A stretch of DNA of 64,000 nt, taken from UBA987 sp002292105 (GTDB lineage Bacteria > Bacteroidota > Bacteroidia > NS11-12g > UBA9320). Within the stretch, counting starts at the first letter, position 1; the number at the start of each line of letters is the position of its first letter. The translations under genes were made by a program, and so were the position numbers. The stretch spans positions 1,240,001-1,304,000 of the forward strand of contig OX044357.1 of the NCBI GenBank assembly GCA_943846675.1, given 5' to 3'. Shown here in pieces: positions 9,530-18,415 of the stretch. The notes below the pieces were generated by a model. It saw only the letters and a list, made by a program, of their open reading frames with translations, was not told the DNA's origin and ran no database searches.

Positions 9530-10456
9530 ATGAAAGTAACGGTTGTAGGTGCAGGTGCGGTGGGCGCAAGTTGTGCAGAGTATATCGCCATTAAAGACTT
9601 CGCTTCAGAGGTAGTTTTGGTCGAAATCAAAGAAGGTTTTGCTGAAGGTAAAGCCATGGATTTAATGCAAACTTCATCTCTTAATGGGTTTGACACACAA
9701 ATCTCGGGTGTAACAAATGATTATTCTAAAACCGCCGACAGCGATGTTGCTGTAATTACCAGTGGAATTGCACGAAAGCCAGGAATGACGCGTGAAGAAT
9801 TATTGGGGATAAACGCAGGTATTGTCAAGTCTGTGGTTGCTAGCTTATTAGCGCATTCGCCTAACGCTATCATTATTGTGGTAAGTAATCCAATGGATAC
9901 GATGACTTACCTTGTTCACCAATCAACGAACATCCCTAAGAATAGAATTATTGGAATGGGTGGTGCATTGGATAGCGCACGTTTCAAATACAGATTGGCA
10001 GAAGCTTTATCTTGCCCTACTTCTGATGTTGACGGCATGGTAATTGGTGGTCACAGCGATAAAGGCATGGTGCCATTAATAGAAAAAGCAACACGAAACA
10101 GTGTAAATGTTTCTGAGTTTATTGATGCAGACCGCATGAGTGAAGTTGTAGAAGCTACTAAGGTTGGAGGCGCTACGCTTACAGGTTTATTAGGTACAAG
10201 TGCATGGTATGCGCCAGGTGCAGCTGTTTCTGAATTGGTTAAAGCGATTGCGCTTGATTCTAAGAAAATGTTCCCTTGCTCTGCCTTATTAGAAGGAGAA
10301 TATGGATTATCAGGATTATCAATAGGAGTACCTTGTATTCTAGGATCAAATGGTATTGAAGAAATCGTTGAGGTTTCTCTTTCTGATGCTGAAAAAGCAA
10401 AACTTGCCGAAAGTGCAGAAGGTGTGAAAGCAACGAATGCTTTACTCGACGCGTAA
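9530..10456 (+). CDS. mdh: Malate dehydrogenase (NAD-dependent)
   Basis: 308 aa, of the LDH-like malate dehydrogenase type found in Bacteroidota. NAD-binding GAGAVG is at the N-terminus; the substrate arginine loop is ARKPGMTREEL; VSNPMDTMTYL and the catalytic His175 in IGGHSDKGMV are intact. It interconverts malate and oxaloacetate in the TCA cycle. It has its own promoter and a strong terminator, so it is probably monocistronic. Its position beside the CoA-transferase genes groups central carbon functions. Confidence 0.96.
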   Translation: MKVTVVGAGAVGASCAEYIAIKDFASEVVLVEIKEGFAEGKAMDLMQTSSLNGFDTQISGVTNDYSKTADSDVAVITSGIARKPGMTREELLGINAGIVKSVVASLLAHSPNAIIIVVSNPMDTMTYLVHQSTNIPKNRIIGMGGALDSARFKYRLAEALSCPTSDVDGMVIGGHSDKGMVPLIEKATRNSVNVSEFIDADRMSEVVEATKVGGATLTGLLGTSAWYAPGAAVSELVKAIALDSKKMFPCSALLEGEYGLSGLSIGVPCILGSNGIEEIVEVSLSDAEKAKLAESAEGVKATNALLDA

Positions 10457-10475
10457 CATATTTTAAAACGATAAC

Positions 10476-10508
10476 AAAAGCCTCCATCGCAAGTGGGGGC
10501 TTTTTTTT
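10476..10508 (+). terminator. Rho-independent terminator of mdh
   Basis: Stem GCCTCCA / TGGGGGC (one G-U pair) with loop TCGCAAG, extended by A-T pairs and followed by eight T residues. It lies 20 bp after the mdh stop codon. Confidence 0.85.
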
Positions 10509-10565
10509 GCCAAATTTTCCTTCTTATCAAAGGCTTTGTGAATGCACTTTGTGCAAATCAGAGAT

Positions 10566-10573
10566 TACATTTG
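10566..10573 (+). promoter_or_regulatory. -7 promoter box abutting the glf start (leaderless candidate)
   Basis: TACATTTG ends only 5 nt before the ATG at 10579. Transcription normally starts about this far beyond the box, so the mRNA would begin at or next to the AUG. The longer in-frame start at 10507 lies inside the mdh terminator and is unlikely. Confidence 0.55.
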
Positions 10574-10578
10574 CGGCA

Positions 10579-11691
10579 ATGTCGGAAAAGCAGACATATG
10601 ACTTTTTAATCGTTGGTGCCGGGTTGTTTGGTGCTGTGTTTGCCCGACAGGTTACAGACGCTGGTTATACTTGTTTGGTAATCGACAAAAGGAATCACAT
10701 CGCTGGTAACACCTTTACCAAAGAAGTTGAAGGAATTCAAGTGCACCAATATGGTGCTCACATATTTCATACCAACGACAAAGTAATATGGGACTACGTC
10801 AATCGCTTTGCTACTTTTAACGACTATCGGCATAAGGTACAAGTCAACTACAAAAACCAACTTCTGTCGTTCCCAATTAACCTCAAAACATTCGAACAAT
10901 TGTACGGCATCTCTTCTCCTGAAGAAGCAATCAAACATTTGGAGTCTGTCCGGGTTAAATCTGCTAACAACGACTTTGAGTCCTGGGCTCTAAGCCAAAT
11001 TGGAGAAGACCTTTACAAAACCTTTGTGAACGGATATACGGAAAAACAATGGGGACGACCAGCGAAAGAGTTGCCAAGTTCAATTTTGAAAAGAATCCCA
11101 ATTCGCACCGAGAGAAACAACAATTATTTTAACGATGCGTATCAAGGCATTCCAATTGGAGGATATACCAAAATGATTGAACGAATGCTTCAAGGTATTG
11201 AGGTTAGGCTTGGCGTTGACTACTTCGAGCAAAGAGAAGAATTGAGTCAGTTGGCCACTAAGACCGTATTTACTGGTCCAATAGACGCTTTTTATGACTA
11301 TCGTTTTGGCGCATTAGCTTATAGAAGTTTGGATTTTCAATCTGAAGTAAGACCGATGGAATATGTGCAACAAAGGGCCGTAGTCAATTATACAGACGCA
11401 GATGTGCCATTCACAAGAATCATTGAACACAAACACTTCGATAAAGTGAATACACCGCATACCGTTTTGACGAAAGAGTATCCAGTAGATTGGAACAGAG
11501 GTAAAGAGCCTTATTATCCAATAAATGACAATGAAAACAAAGCGCTGTACCTGCGATACAAGGCGTTGAGTGAAAACGACAATAAAGTAATGTTTGGTGG
11601 TAGGTTAGGTGAATACAAGTATTATGATATGCATCAAGTCATTGGGTCAGCTTTGGCTAAGAGTTCAAAATACATAGAAGAGAATAAATGA
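10579..11691 (+). CDS. glf: UDP-galactopyranose mutase
   Basis: 370 aa from the chosen ATG. The Rossmann FAD motif DFLIVGAGLFGAVFA is at the N-terminus, followed by IDKRNHIAGNTF, HQYGAHIFHT with its substrate-loop histidines, and NGYTEKQWG, all hallmarks of the family. The flavoenzyme converts UDP-galactopyranose to UDP-galactofuranose for surface glycans. The start at 10579 puts the FAD motif at the normal distance from the N-terminus and follows directly after a promoter box. The stop codon overlaps the start of the EamA gene by 4 bp (ATGA). Confidence 0.94.
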   Translation: MSEKQTYDFLIVGAGLFGAVFARQVTDAGYTCLVIDKRNHIAGNTFTKEVEGIQVHQYGAHIFHTNDKVIWDYVNRFATFNDYRHKVQVNYKNQLLSFPINLKTFEQLYGISSPEEAIKHLESVRVKSANNDFESWALSQIGEDLYKTFVNGYTEKQWGRPAKELPSSILKRIPIRTERNNNYFNDAYQGIPIGGYTKMIERMLQGIEVRLGVDYFEQREELSQLATKTVFTGPIDAFYDYRFGALAYRSLDFQSEVRPMEYVQQRAVVNYTDADVPFTRIIEHKHFDKVNTPHTVLTKEYPVDWNRGKEPYYPINDNENKALYLRYKALSENDNKVMFGGRLGEYKYYDMHQVIGSALAKSSKYIEENK

Positions 11692-12548
11692 CCTACGGCA
11701 TCCGAATGATGATATGGGCGGGGTTGACATTCGCCATGATGAATGTTGCGGTAAAGCTGTTACCCGGTATTCCCTCGGCTGAGATTGTATTTTTTAGGGC
11801 CATGGTATCGCTTGTTTTGTCTGCATATTTTGTCAGACGAAAACGAATCCCATATTTTGGAAACAACAAACGCGTTTTGTTACTCAGGGGTCTTTTTGGA
11901 ACAACAGCATTGATGTTGTTTTTCTATACCATACAAGTACTGCCGTTGGCTTCTGCTATGGTCATCCATTATTTGTCTCCCATATTTACGGCGTTAATTG
12001 CACACTTTTTCCTCAAAGAGCGATTGAAGCTAAATCAATTCTTTTTTTTCATTGTCAGTTTTGCAGGAATTATCATGATGAAGGGATTTGATGAGCGGTT
12101 GGACTGGGTAGACGTTATAGCCGGAATTGGCGCGGCGTTATTAAGTGGAGGCGCATATAACTGTATCCGCCGATTGAAATTTAGTGAAGACAGCCACGTC
12201 ATCATTTTGTACTTTCCTATGGTTGCCTTCCCAATAACCTTGGCTTATACCTTATTAGGTCCAGGTTGGGTGACGCCTAACTTAAATGAGTTGGGATTGC
12301 TGGTCTTAATAGGGGTGTTGACCCAAATTGCGCAATATTTTCTTACGCGTGCATATCAGTCAGAAATGGCCAATAAAGTGGCAGCTGTCTCCAACCTCGG
12401 GGTAATTTACGCGTTGGCTGTTGGTTACTTCTTGTTCAGCGAGACGTATTCTGTTCTCACTATCGTTGGTATGTTGATGGTTGTATCGGGGGTTATATTC
12501 AATGTATTGTTCAAATCAAAGACGGCCCTTACTTCAGGTGGTTCTTGA
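11688..12548 (+). CDS. EamA-family (DMT superfamily) transporter
   Basis: 286 aa with about ten hydrophobic segments arranged as two five-helix EamA repeats. Typical features are SAEIVFFRAMVSLVL in the first repeat and PLASAMVIHYLSPIFTALIA near residues 83-102. It is an inner-membrane drug/metabolite-type permease; the substrate is unknown. It overlaps glf by 4 bp, so the two are translationally coupled. Its last 20 bp overlap the convergent hydrolase gene. Confidence 0.85.
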   Translation: MTYGIRMMIWAGLTFAMMNVAVKLLPGIPSAEIVFFRAMVSLVLSAYFVRRKRIPYFGNNKRVLLLRGLFGTTALMLFFYTIQVLPLASAMVIHYLSPIFTALIAHFFLKERLKLNQFFFFIVSFAGIIMMKGFDERLDWVDVIAGIGAALLSGGAYNCIRRLKFSEDSHVIILYFPMVAFPITLAYTLLGPGWVTPNLNELGLLVLIGVLTQIAQYFLTRAYQSEMANKVAAVSNLGVIYALAVGYFLFSETYSVLTIVGMLMVVSGVIFNVLFKSKTALTSGGS

Positions 12549-13557
12549 TAAACTTAAGAATATCTGCGGCGTAGGCTTCTCCTTCACCGTTCATTGGACT
12601 ATGGTCTGAAAATTCGTACATCACAAGTTCCTTGTCTGTCGTACCAATTAATGCTTCGGCGTCGTATCCTAGTTGTGGCGGGACAACAAAATCGTATTTA
12701 CCCCAAAGCAACAAGGTTGGTAATTTGATTTTATACAAACTGTCTGTCAAGGCAATATCTTCAATCCCATTCTGCATCAACACATTGGACGTCCGATTCC
12801 CCGCTATGCTGCTGGAAATCATATCAGAAGGATTCCGAAACGGCATTCTAAACTCATCTTCACCAGCTGTTTTCAACTCGCCGATAAGTTCCCCGGCTTT
12901 GTGGCCATGTTGGTTGATTTGACCTCCTTCGTCTTCAGTAATGTTTGTGGTATCAACACCTTTTGCAAAGTCAACAATCTCTTGCCAGTCAGTTACATTA
13001 TTTCCTTTATCGATTTCATCTTGGCCAATCGTTAGGAACATTTTAATTGCTTCAACGTTGAGTCTTGGAATGTCGTGTGCACCGTTAGATTCTATCCACC
13101 CGTTGAACTGCGCTTGTCTAGCTTCAGACATTAAGTACTTGGTGCCATACGTGCCACCCCAACTATGACCGTAAAGGAAAAGGTTAATGTCATTACCATA
13201 TTGGTTTTTTAGTAGCACCACAAGTTGGTCTAAATCGTCGAGCAACAAGTCCATGTCAAGTGTTTCTTTGTGTGAGTTACCACGCGAGTTTCCTTGACCG
13301 CGTTGATCCCAGTATACCACTGCGATTTCTTTTTCGAGGTCTTCAACGTATCTGCCACCGCGGTATTCAAGCCCATTGCCGCCCGGGCCACCATGAAGCA
13401 GTATCATGAAAGTTTTGGACGACATATTGCCGTATACATAAGCTGGCATGTCGGCGCCTTTGCTTCGCAGGTATAACACATCGCCTTGTTTTAAATCAAC
13501 ATCTCCACAAGACACAAGGCATAAAGCCGCTAGTATGATATATAGAATATTACGCAT
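12529..13557 (-). CDS. Lipoprotein alpha/beta hydrolase (S33 / prolyl aminopeptidase-like)
   Basis: 342 aa from the ATG at 13557, chosen because it places a lipoprotein signal (MRNILYIILAALCLVSC) at the N-terminus. The hydrolase core shows the oxyanion HGGPGGNGLEY motif near residue 67, the nucleophile elbow LYGHSWGG (Ser about residue 134), the acid in LLWGKYDFVVPP, and the histidine in FSDHSPMNGE. HGGPG is typical of proline iminopeptidase relatives. It is probably anchored in the periplasm or outer membrane. The start overlaps the end of the upstream gene by 8 bp; the 3' end overlaps the EamA gene by 20 bp. Confidence 0.85.
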   Translation of the reverse strand: MRNILYIILAALCLVSCGDVDLKQGDVLYLRSKGADMPAYVYGNMSSKTFMILLHGGPGGNGLEYRGGRYVEDLEKEIAVVYWDQRGQGNSRGNSHKETLDMDLLLDDLDQLVVLLKNQYGNDINLFLYGHSWGGTYGTKYLMSEARQAQFNGWIESNGAHDIPRLNVEAIKMFLTIGQDEIDKGNNVTDWQEIVDFAKGVDTTNITEDEGGQINQHGHKAGELIGELKTAGEDEFRMPFRNPSDMISSSIAGNRTSNVLMQNGIEDIALTDSLYKIKLPTLLLWGKYDFVVPPQLGYDAEALIGTTDKELVMYEFSDHSPMNGEGEAYAADILKFIKNHLK

Positions 13558-14143
13558 TGGATTTCTTGTTGAGGTGAAGGATACATCCAATTTGAATGTT
13601 TACGCTAGGAACTACCGCGTTGTTGTATGGCATAAGGAAAAAGGTCTGCGGTTTGACATACACTGAAAGTGGATTTGTCCTTTTCTTTAAAAAATCACGG
13701 CCAATACTGTAGGATAGGGAAGGGGCAAAATAGTTTTGACCAGCAAATCGCACACGTTTTACTTCTCCGTCCTGTACTTTAAAGGTTTTACCAGCATTGA
13801 AGCTTCGTACATAATGTAATCCTATTCCAGTTTCAAACGTCCAGTTGGCGGGTTTCATTCTAATTCTTTGACGAACCAATTCACAACCCAGTGTAAAATT
13901 GTTTTCCTTCCTAACGTGGTTGTAGTATGTGAATTGTGGCAGAAGGATGTTAGACTTTCCAATTTGCTTGATTCCCTTTTTCTTGTCTTTCTCTTTGATT
14001 TTCTGCGTCCAGATTTGTGGCGCTGATATCGTTATTCCTGGTTGATTGAAGTTGTGAATGACATAAGCCACCTGTATCTGTTGGGCGAATACAACAAAGT
14101 TTAACCCCAGGCAAAAGAGAAGTATTAAGTAACGCATAGGCAA
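13550..14143 (-). CDS. Outer-membrane-protein-like protein of unknown function
   Basis: 197 aa with a signal peptide (MRYLILLFCLGLNFVVFAQ after a possible two-residue extension). The rest alternates polar and hydrophobic residues with many aromatics (FTLGCELVRQRIRM, FETGIGLHYVRSF, YFAPSLSYSIGRDFL), suggesting a small beta barrel in the outer membrane. No family was recognised. It lies between the rplT terminator and the hydrolase gene and overlaps the latter by 8 bp, so the two are probably co-transcribed. Confidence 0.55.
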   Translation of the reverse strand: MPMRYLILLFCLGLNFVVFAQQIQVAYVIHNFNQPGITISAPQIWTQKIKEKDKKKGIKQIGKSNILLPQFTYYNHVRKENNFTLGCELVRQRIRMKPANWTFETGIGLHYVRSFNAGKTFKVQDGEVKRVRFAGQNYFAPSLSYSIGRDFLKKRTNPLSVYVKPQTFFLMPYNNAVVPSVNIQIGCILHLNKKSNA

Positions 14144-14174
14144 AAAAAATCCCGTGCTGTAAAAACAACACGGG
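14142..14174 (-). terminator. Rho-independent terminator of the thrS-infC-rpmI-rplT cluster
   Basis: Stem CCCGTG / CACGGG with an inner TGT / ACA pairing around AAAA. Read on the minus strand it is followed by eight T residues. It lies just after the rplT stop and just before the next gene's start. Confidence 0.85.
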
Positions 14175-14196
14175 ACAAATTAAATGATTTAATTTC

Positions 14197-14541
14197 TTAT
14201 TTAACGGCTTTAACAACTTGAGCAAAAGTTTCAGGATGATTCATTGCTAAATCTGCTAATACCTTACGGTTCAATTCAATGTTCTTAGATCCTGCTGCTC
14301 CCATGAATCTAGAATAACTCATTCCATTCAATCTAGCACCAGCATTAATACGCTGAATCCATAAACCTCTAAAAGTTCTCTTTTTCGCTTTTCTGTCTCG
14401 GTAAGCGTAACCCCAACCTTTTTCAATAGCATTTTTCGCTACTGTCCAAACGTTTTTTCTTCTGCCAAAATAACCTTTGGCATGTTTCATCATTTTTTTT
14501 CGACGGCGTCTTGCCGCAACTACATTTACTGAACGTGGCAT
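14197..14541 (-). CDS. rplT: 50S ribosomal protein L20
   Basis: 114 aa, full length. The basic N-terminus (MPRSVNVVAARRRRKKMM), HAKGYFGRRKNVW, and RGLWIQRINAGARLNGMSYS are diagnostic. L20 binds 23S rRNA early in 50S assembly and in some bacteria represses its own operon. It is the last gene of the thrS-infC-rpmI-rplT cluster, 65 bp after rpmI, with a terminator directly downstream. No L20-type leader structure was examined in detail. Confidence 0.98.
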   Translation of the reverse strand: MPRSVNVVAARRRRKKMMKHAKGYFGRRKNVWTVAKNAIEKGWGYAYRDRKAKKRTFRGLWIQRINAGARLNGMSYSRFMGAAGSKNIELNRKVLADLAMNHPETFAQVVKAVK

Positions 14542-14606
14542 ATTTTATAATTTGTGACCGAGGCGACCCTATGAAGATTCTTAAGCCTGGCCAGGTTAAA
14601 CACTAT

Positions 14607-14807
14607 TTACTTTCCGATTCTTAATAAAAACTTTACGTTACTTTCATCAGTTTTGTCCACCAAACCACTGTACGTAAGGTTACGCTTTTGCTTCGTAGTC
14701 TTTTTGGTCAAAATGTGACGCTTGTAAGCCTTGTTTCTCTTAATTTTACCAGAACCTGTAAGCTTAAATCGCTTCTTGGCACTGGAATTTGTTTTCATCT
14801 TAGGCAT
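14607..14807 (-). CDS. rpmI: 50S ribosomal protein L35
   Basis: 66 aa, full length and very basic. MPKMKTNSSAKKRFKLTGSG and KAYKRHILTKKTTKQKR match L35. It starts 9 bp after the infC stop, in the standard infC-rpmI-rplT order, so expression is probably coupled to IF-3 and L20. Confidence 0.97.
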   Translation of the reverse strand: MPKMKTNSSAKKRFKLTGSGKIKRNKAYKRHILTKKTTKQKRNLTYSGLVDKTDESNVKFLLRIGK

Positions 14808-14816
14808 CTCTTTATT

Positions 14817-15356
14817 CTATTTTTTAGGTGCTAACATTATAATCATCTTCTTTCCTTCCATTTTTGGCATCTGCTCAAGCTTAGCCACATCTTGCAACTT
14901 CTCTGCAAATTGTAATAATAGAAGTTCCCCCCGCTCTTTGTGTACAATTGTTCGTCCTCTAAAGAAAACGTACGCACGTACTTTATTTCCTTCTTGCAGA
15001 AACTTTTCTGCGTGTTTGCGTTTAAACTCAACATCATGATCGTCCGTGTTAGGGCCAAACCTGATTTCTTTAACAACAACTTTTTGTTGTTTTGATTTAA
15101 GTTCTTTCTGCTTCTTCTTCTGCTCGTATAAGAACTTATTATAGTCTAGAATTTTACAAACTGGAGGTTTTGCGTTTGGAGATATTTCTACCAAATCTAG
15201 CTCGGCGTCAACTGCCATTTTTAATGCTTCAGACAGTGGTACAATTTGTGGTTCTCCATCACCTACAAGACGAATAGGGTCTACTCTAATGTGTCTATTT
15301 ATTCGGTGGAGGGCTTCTTTCCTTTTTCTTGGCCCTTTTGCTTTAACTCTTTTCAA
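14817..15356 (-). CDS. infC: Translation initiation factor IF-3 (TTG start)
   Basis: 179 aa. N-domain (IRLVGDGEPQIVPLSEAL, then LDLVEISPNAKPPVCKILDY) and C-domain (VKEIRFGPNTDDHDVEFK) are complete. IF-3 binds the 30S subunit and checks start codons. The only possible start is TTG at 15356: the codons just upstream in frame are AAT, TTT and then the thrS stop TAG, so no ATG is available. A non-AUG start on infC is a known way for IF-3 to limit its own synthesis (AUU in E. coli). The gap to thrS is 6 bp. Confidence 0.96.
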   Translation of the reverse strand: MKRVKAKGPRKRKEALHRINRHIRVDPIRLVGDGEPQIVPLSEALKMAVDAELDLVEISPNAKPPVCKILDYNKFLYEQKKKQKELKSKQQKVVVKEIRFGPNTDDHDVEFKRKHAEKFLQEGNKVRAYVFFRGRTIVHKERGELLLLQFAEKLQDVAKLEQMPKMEGKKMIIMLAPKK

Positions 15357-15362
15357 AAAATT

Positions 15363-17294
15363 CTAATCGACTAATGTTTTGTTAAAATATGTTACAAACG
15401 CTTCTTGACTCATTGATCCAAGATCTCCTTCTTTATGTTTTCGAACCGAAACTGACTCATTTTCAGCTTCTTGCTCACCGATAATTAACATAAAAGGTAT
15501 CTTTTGAATCTCCGAATCCCTTATCTTCTTTCCTATTTTTTCGTTCCTATCGTCAACAAAGCCGCGAATATCGTGATTATTCAGATACTTTAAAACTTTT
15601 TGACAGTAATCGTTATATTTCTCGCTAATAGGCAAAATAGAAATTTGTTCAGGACTTAGCCATAAAGGAAAATCTCCTGCGCAATGTTCAATCAAAATAC
15701 CGATGAATCGCTCGAGTGAACCAAAAGGTGCACGGTGAATCATTACTGGTCGATGCTTTTGGTTGTCGGCTCCGACATATTCCAATTCAAATCGTTCAGG
15801 TAAGTTATAATCTACTTGGATAGTACCCAATTGCCATTTTCTACCAATGGCATCTTTCACCATGAAATCTAGTTTTGGACCATAGAAGGCTGCCTCACCA
15901 TATTCAGTAACAGTTTCTAAATCACGTTCTTGTGTTGCTTCAATTATGGCGGCCTCGGCTTTCTCCCAGTTTTCGTCTGATCCGATGTACTTAGATCGGT
16001 CTTCTTTATCTCTTAAGGAGATTTGAGCAGTGAAGCTGTCAAACCCTAGTTTCTTGAAAACATACATCACCAAGTCAATTACCGCAACAAACTCAGATTT
16101 GATTTGATCCTGCGTACAGAATATATGAGCATCGTCTTGTGTAAAACCACGAACACGTGCTAAACCGTTTAACTCTCCTGATTGCTCATAACGATACACT
16201 GTTCCAAATTCAGCAATACGCATTGGCAATTCCTTGTACGAATGCGGCTTGAAATTAAATATCTCACAGTGATGCGGACAGTTCATTGGTTTCAACAAAA
16301 ACTCCTCATCTTCATTAGGTGTTTTTATCGGCTGGAATGAATCCTCACCATATTTCTCGTAGTGACCACTGGCTACATACAGCTCTTTTTTGCCAATGTG
16401 TGGTGTAACAACGGGTAGATAACCACGTTCAATTTGCGCTTGACGCATAAATTTTTCAAGACGTTCTCTGACTGCCGTCCCTTTTGGTAACCAAATAGGC
16501 AAACCTGCACCAACTTTCTCGCTGAAAGTGAAAAGCTCCATTTCTTTACCCAGCTTCTTGTGGTCACGCTTTTTGGCTTCTTCTAAAATATGTAAGTGCT
16601 CTTTAAGCTCCTTCTGTTTAGGAAACGACACGGCGTATACACGTGTTAATTGCTTGCTGTCGACATCACCTAACCAATAAGCCCCGGCTACAAGCATAAG
16701 CTTTACAGCTTTGATTTTGCCTGTGCTAGGAATGTGTGGTCCTTTACATAAATCCGTAAAACCACCTTGCTCATAGAAGGTAATCGAACCGTCTTCCAAT
16801 CTATCTAACAAGTCCAGTTTATATGGATCTTCTTTTTCTTTGAAATATGCAATGGCATCAGCCTTAGAAATGTCAATACGTTTGTATTCGTTGTTCTCTC
16901 TCGCCAATTCTAGCATCTTAGCTTCCACCTTAGGGAATTCTGAAGAAGAAAATTGGTGGTCACCAAAATCAATGTCGTAATAAAAACCATTGTCGATTGG
17001 AGGTCCAATCCCAAGTTTGATGCCCGGGTAAAGGGCTTCCATAGCTTCAGCTAACAAGTGCGCAGAACTGTGCCAAAAGGTTGATTTTCCTTCTTCGTCT
17101 TTCCACGTTAGTAATTGTAAAGACACGGACTCATTGATTGGGCGTGTTGCATCCCAAACCTCTCCGTTTACTTTAGCTGCTAATACGTTTCTTGCTAATC
17201 CTTCACTGATGCTTAGTGCAACATCCATCGCAGTAGATCCCTGCGGAAATTCCCGAGTGCTGCCATCGGGAAGCGTAATAATTATGTTGTTCAA
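15363..17294 (-). CDS. thrS: Threonyl-tRNA synthetase
   Basis: 643 aa. The N-terminal TGS domain (TLPDGSTREFPQGST), the editing domain with HSSAHLLAEAM near residue 76, class II catalytic motifs (MNCPHHCEIF near 338; RVRGFTQDDAHIFC) and the C-terminal anticodon-binding domain are all present. The best start is TTG at 17294, since no upstream in-frame ATG exists and the first internal ATG (residue 23) would cut off the TGS domain. It leads the thrS-infC-rpmI-rplT cluster and follows a TPR lipoprotein gene by 51 bp. Confidence 0.96.
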   Translation of the reverse strand: MNNIIITLPDGSTREFPQGSTAMDVALSISEGLARNVLAAKVNGEVWDATRPINESVSLQLLTWKDEEGKSTFWHSSAHLLAEAMEALYPGIKLGIGPPIDNGFYYDIDFGDHQFSSSEFPKVEAKMLELARENNEYKRIDISKADAIAYFKEKEDPYKLDLLDRLEDGSITFYEQGGFTDLCKGPHIPSTGKIKAVKLMLVAGAYWLGDVDSKQLTRVYAVSFPKQKELKEHLHILEEAKKRDHKKLGKEMELFTFSEKVGAGLPIWLPKGTAVRERLEKFMRQAQIERGYLPVVTPHIGKKELYVASGHYEKYGEDSFQPIKTPNEDEEFLLKPMNCPHHCEIFNFKPHSYKELPMRIAEFGTVYRYEQSGELNGLARVRGFTQDDAHIFCTQDQIKSEFVAVIDLVMYVFKKLGFDSFTAQISLRDKEDRSKYIGSDENWEKAEAAIIEATQERDLETVTEYGEAAFYGPKLDFMVKDAIGRKWQLGTIQVDYNLPERFELEYVGADNQKHRPVMIHRAPFGSLERFIGILIEHCAGDFPLWLSPEQISILPISEKYNDYCQKVLKYLNNHDIRGFVDDRNEKIGKKIRDSEIQKIPFMLIIGEQEAENESVSVRKHKEGDLGSMSQEAFVTYFNKTLVD

Positions 17295-17345
17295 TGTACT
17301 ATAATTTATGCCTTCAGTCCTTACAAATGGTGAAAGCGTGTTTGT

Positions 17346-18362
17346 TTATTGTATTCTAATTAATGCTTGTTTTGCTTTGTCAAAATTGGGGTCTACTTGT
17401 AAACATCTGTTATAATGCTCTCTCGCCATATCAAAAAGTGATTTACTTTCATGGCTTAGCCCCAACATATAATGTCCTTTGGCAAATTCAGGTGCAAATT
17501 TAACCGCAATGCGAAAATGTTCTATAGCGCGGTCATAATTATTTTGTTCCAACATGACGTAGCCTGTATTGTAGTAGGCATAATAATGCTGTGCATTGAT
17601 GTCGATGGTTTTTTGGTAGTGAATAATCGCACTGTCTTTGCGTCCCATTTTTTGAAAGATTAGGCCTATGGCATAATGTGCTTCATCGCTAAATTCATCC
17701 GCTAATAAGGCATTTCTGAAATAAGTGATGGCAATGGTGTCGTTTTGGTCGGCGTACAATTGACCAAGTTGAAACAAGGAATTGTAGTGAAATAGGTCCA
17801 ATTGGGTGGCACGCTGAAAAGAAGTTATGGCTGTTGTAGTATCGCCACTTTCTTTATGCAGCATACCTTGATAAAAATGGCCTTCGGTATTCGACGGGTT
17901 TACTTTTTCAAGTTTCTTTAATACGTTTAATCCGTTTTCGAACTGTCGTACAAAAAGATAAAACTGACCTAGTTTCAGCAGGGCGTCTTCGTTAGTGGGG
18001 TCAACTTCTACGGCGTGCTTGTAGTCTTCCAAAGCCAACTTGGTTTCATTTAATGCCATATGCGTTTCGGCCCGACTAACCACATAATCCGCATTTGAAG
18101 GCTTCATTTCAATGGCTTTGTTTAGATCCTGTAAAGCCAATTTGAACTTTTTATCTTTTACCAGTTCCATCCCGCGTTGGTAGCGGTAATCGTCATTGTC
18201 GGGATACTTATTAATACGTTTTGACCATTCTTGAACTGCCAACGATTGTGTAGTGTCTTGGAACAATGGATCATCTGATGCCGATCCAAACCAATTTTGA
18301 CATGAGCTCAGGTTCATTGCTGAGAACAGAAATACAATTAGAATAGAGTTGAATTTTGCCAT
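17346..18362 (-). CDS. TPR-repeat lipoprotein
   Basis: 338 aa. The signal peptide ends in a lipobox (FSAMNLSSC), predicting an envelope lipoprotein. From about residue 55 to the end it is built of roughly eight tetratricopeptide repeats with the usual A-x-x-x-x-x-x-A-x-x-x-x-P spacing (for example ALQDLNKAIEMKPSNADY and AIEHFRIAVKFAPEFAKG). TPRs form protein-protein scaffolds; the partner is unknown. It is 51 bp upstream of thrS on the same strand and divergent from hmgA. Confidence 0.85.
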   Translation of the reverse strand: MAKFNSILIVFLFSAMNLSSCQNWFGSASDDPLFQDTTQSLAVQEWSKRINKYPDNDDYRYQRGMELVKDKKFKLALQDLNKAIEMKPSNADYVVSRAETHMALNETKLALEDYKHAVEVDPTNEDALLKLGQFYLFVRQFENGLNVLKKLEKVNPSNTEGHFYQGMLHKESGDTTTAITSFQRATQLDLFHYNSLFQLGQLYADQNDTIAITYFRNALLADEFSDEAHYAIGLIFQKMGRKDSAIIHYQKTIDINAQHYYAYYNTGYVMLEQNNYDRAIEHFRIAVKFAPEFAKGHYMLGLSHESKSLFDMAREHYNRCLQVDPNFDKAKQALIRIQ

Positions 18363-18385
18363 TTTTATTATGGGTCGAATTTCGA

Positions 18386-18393
18386 TAATTTTG
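18386..18393 (+). promoter_or_regulatory. -7 promoter box for hmgA
   Basis: TAATTTTG, an exact TAnnTTTG match followed by GCG, 22 nt before the hmgA ATG in the 53-bp divergent region with the TPR gene. Confidence 0.6.
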
Positions 18394-18415
18394 GCGACTA
18401 AAGAACAGAAACATC

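Noticed and set aside
13950..14225. 91-codon open frame overlapping the rplT terminator
   Set aside because: It spans a clear terminator hairpin and the start of another gene; its peptide is the shadow of a neighbouring frame.
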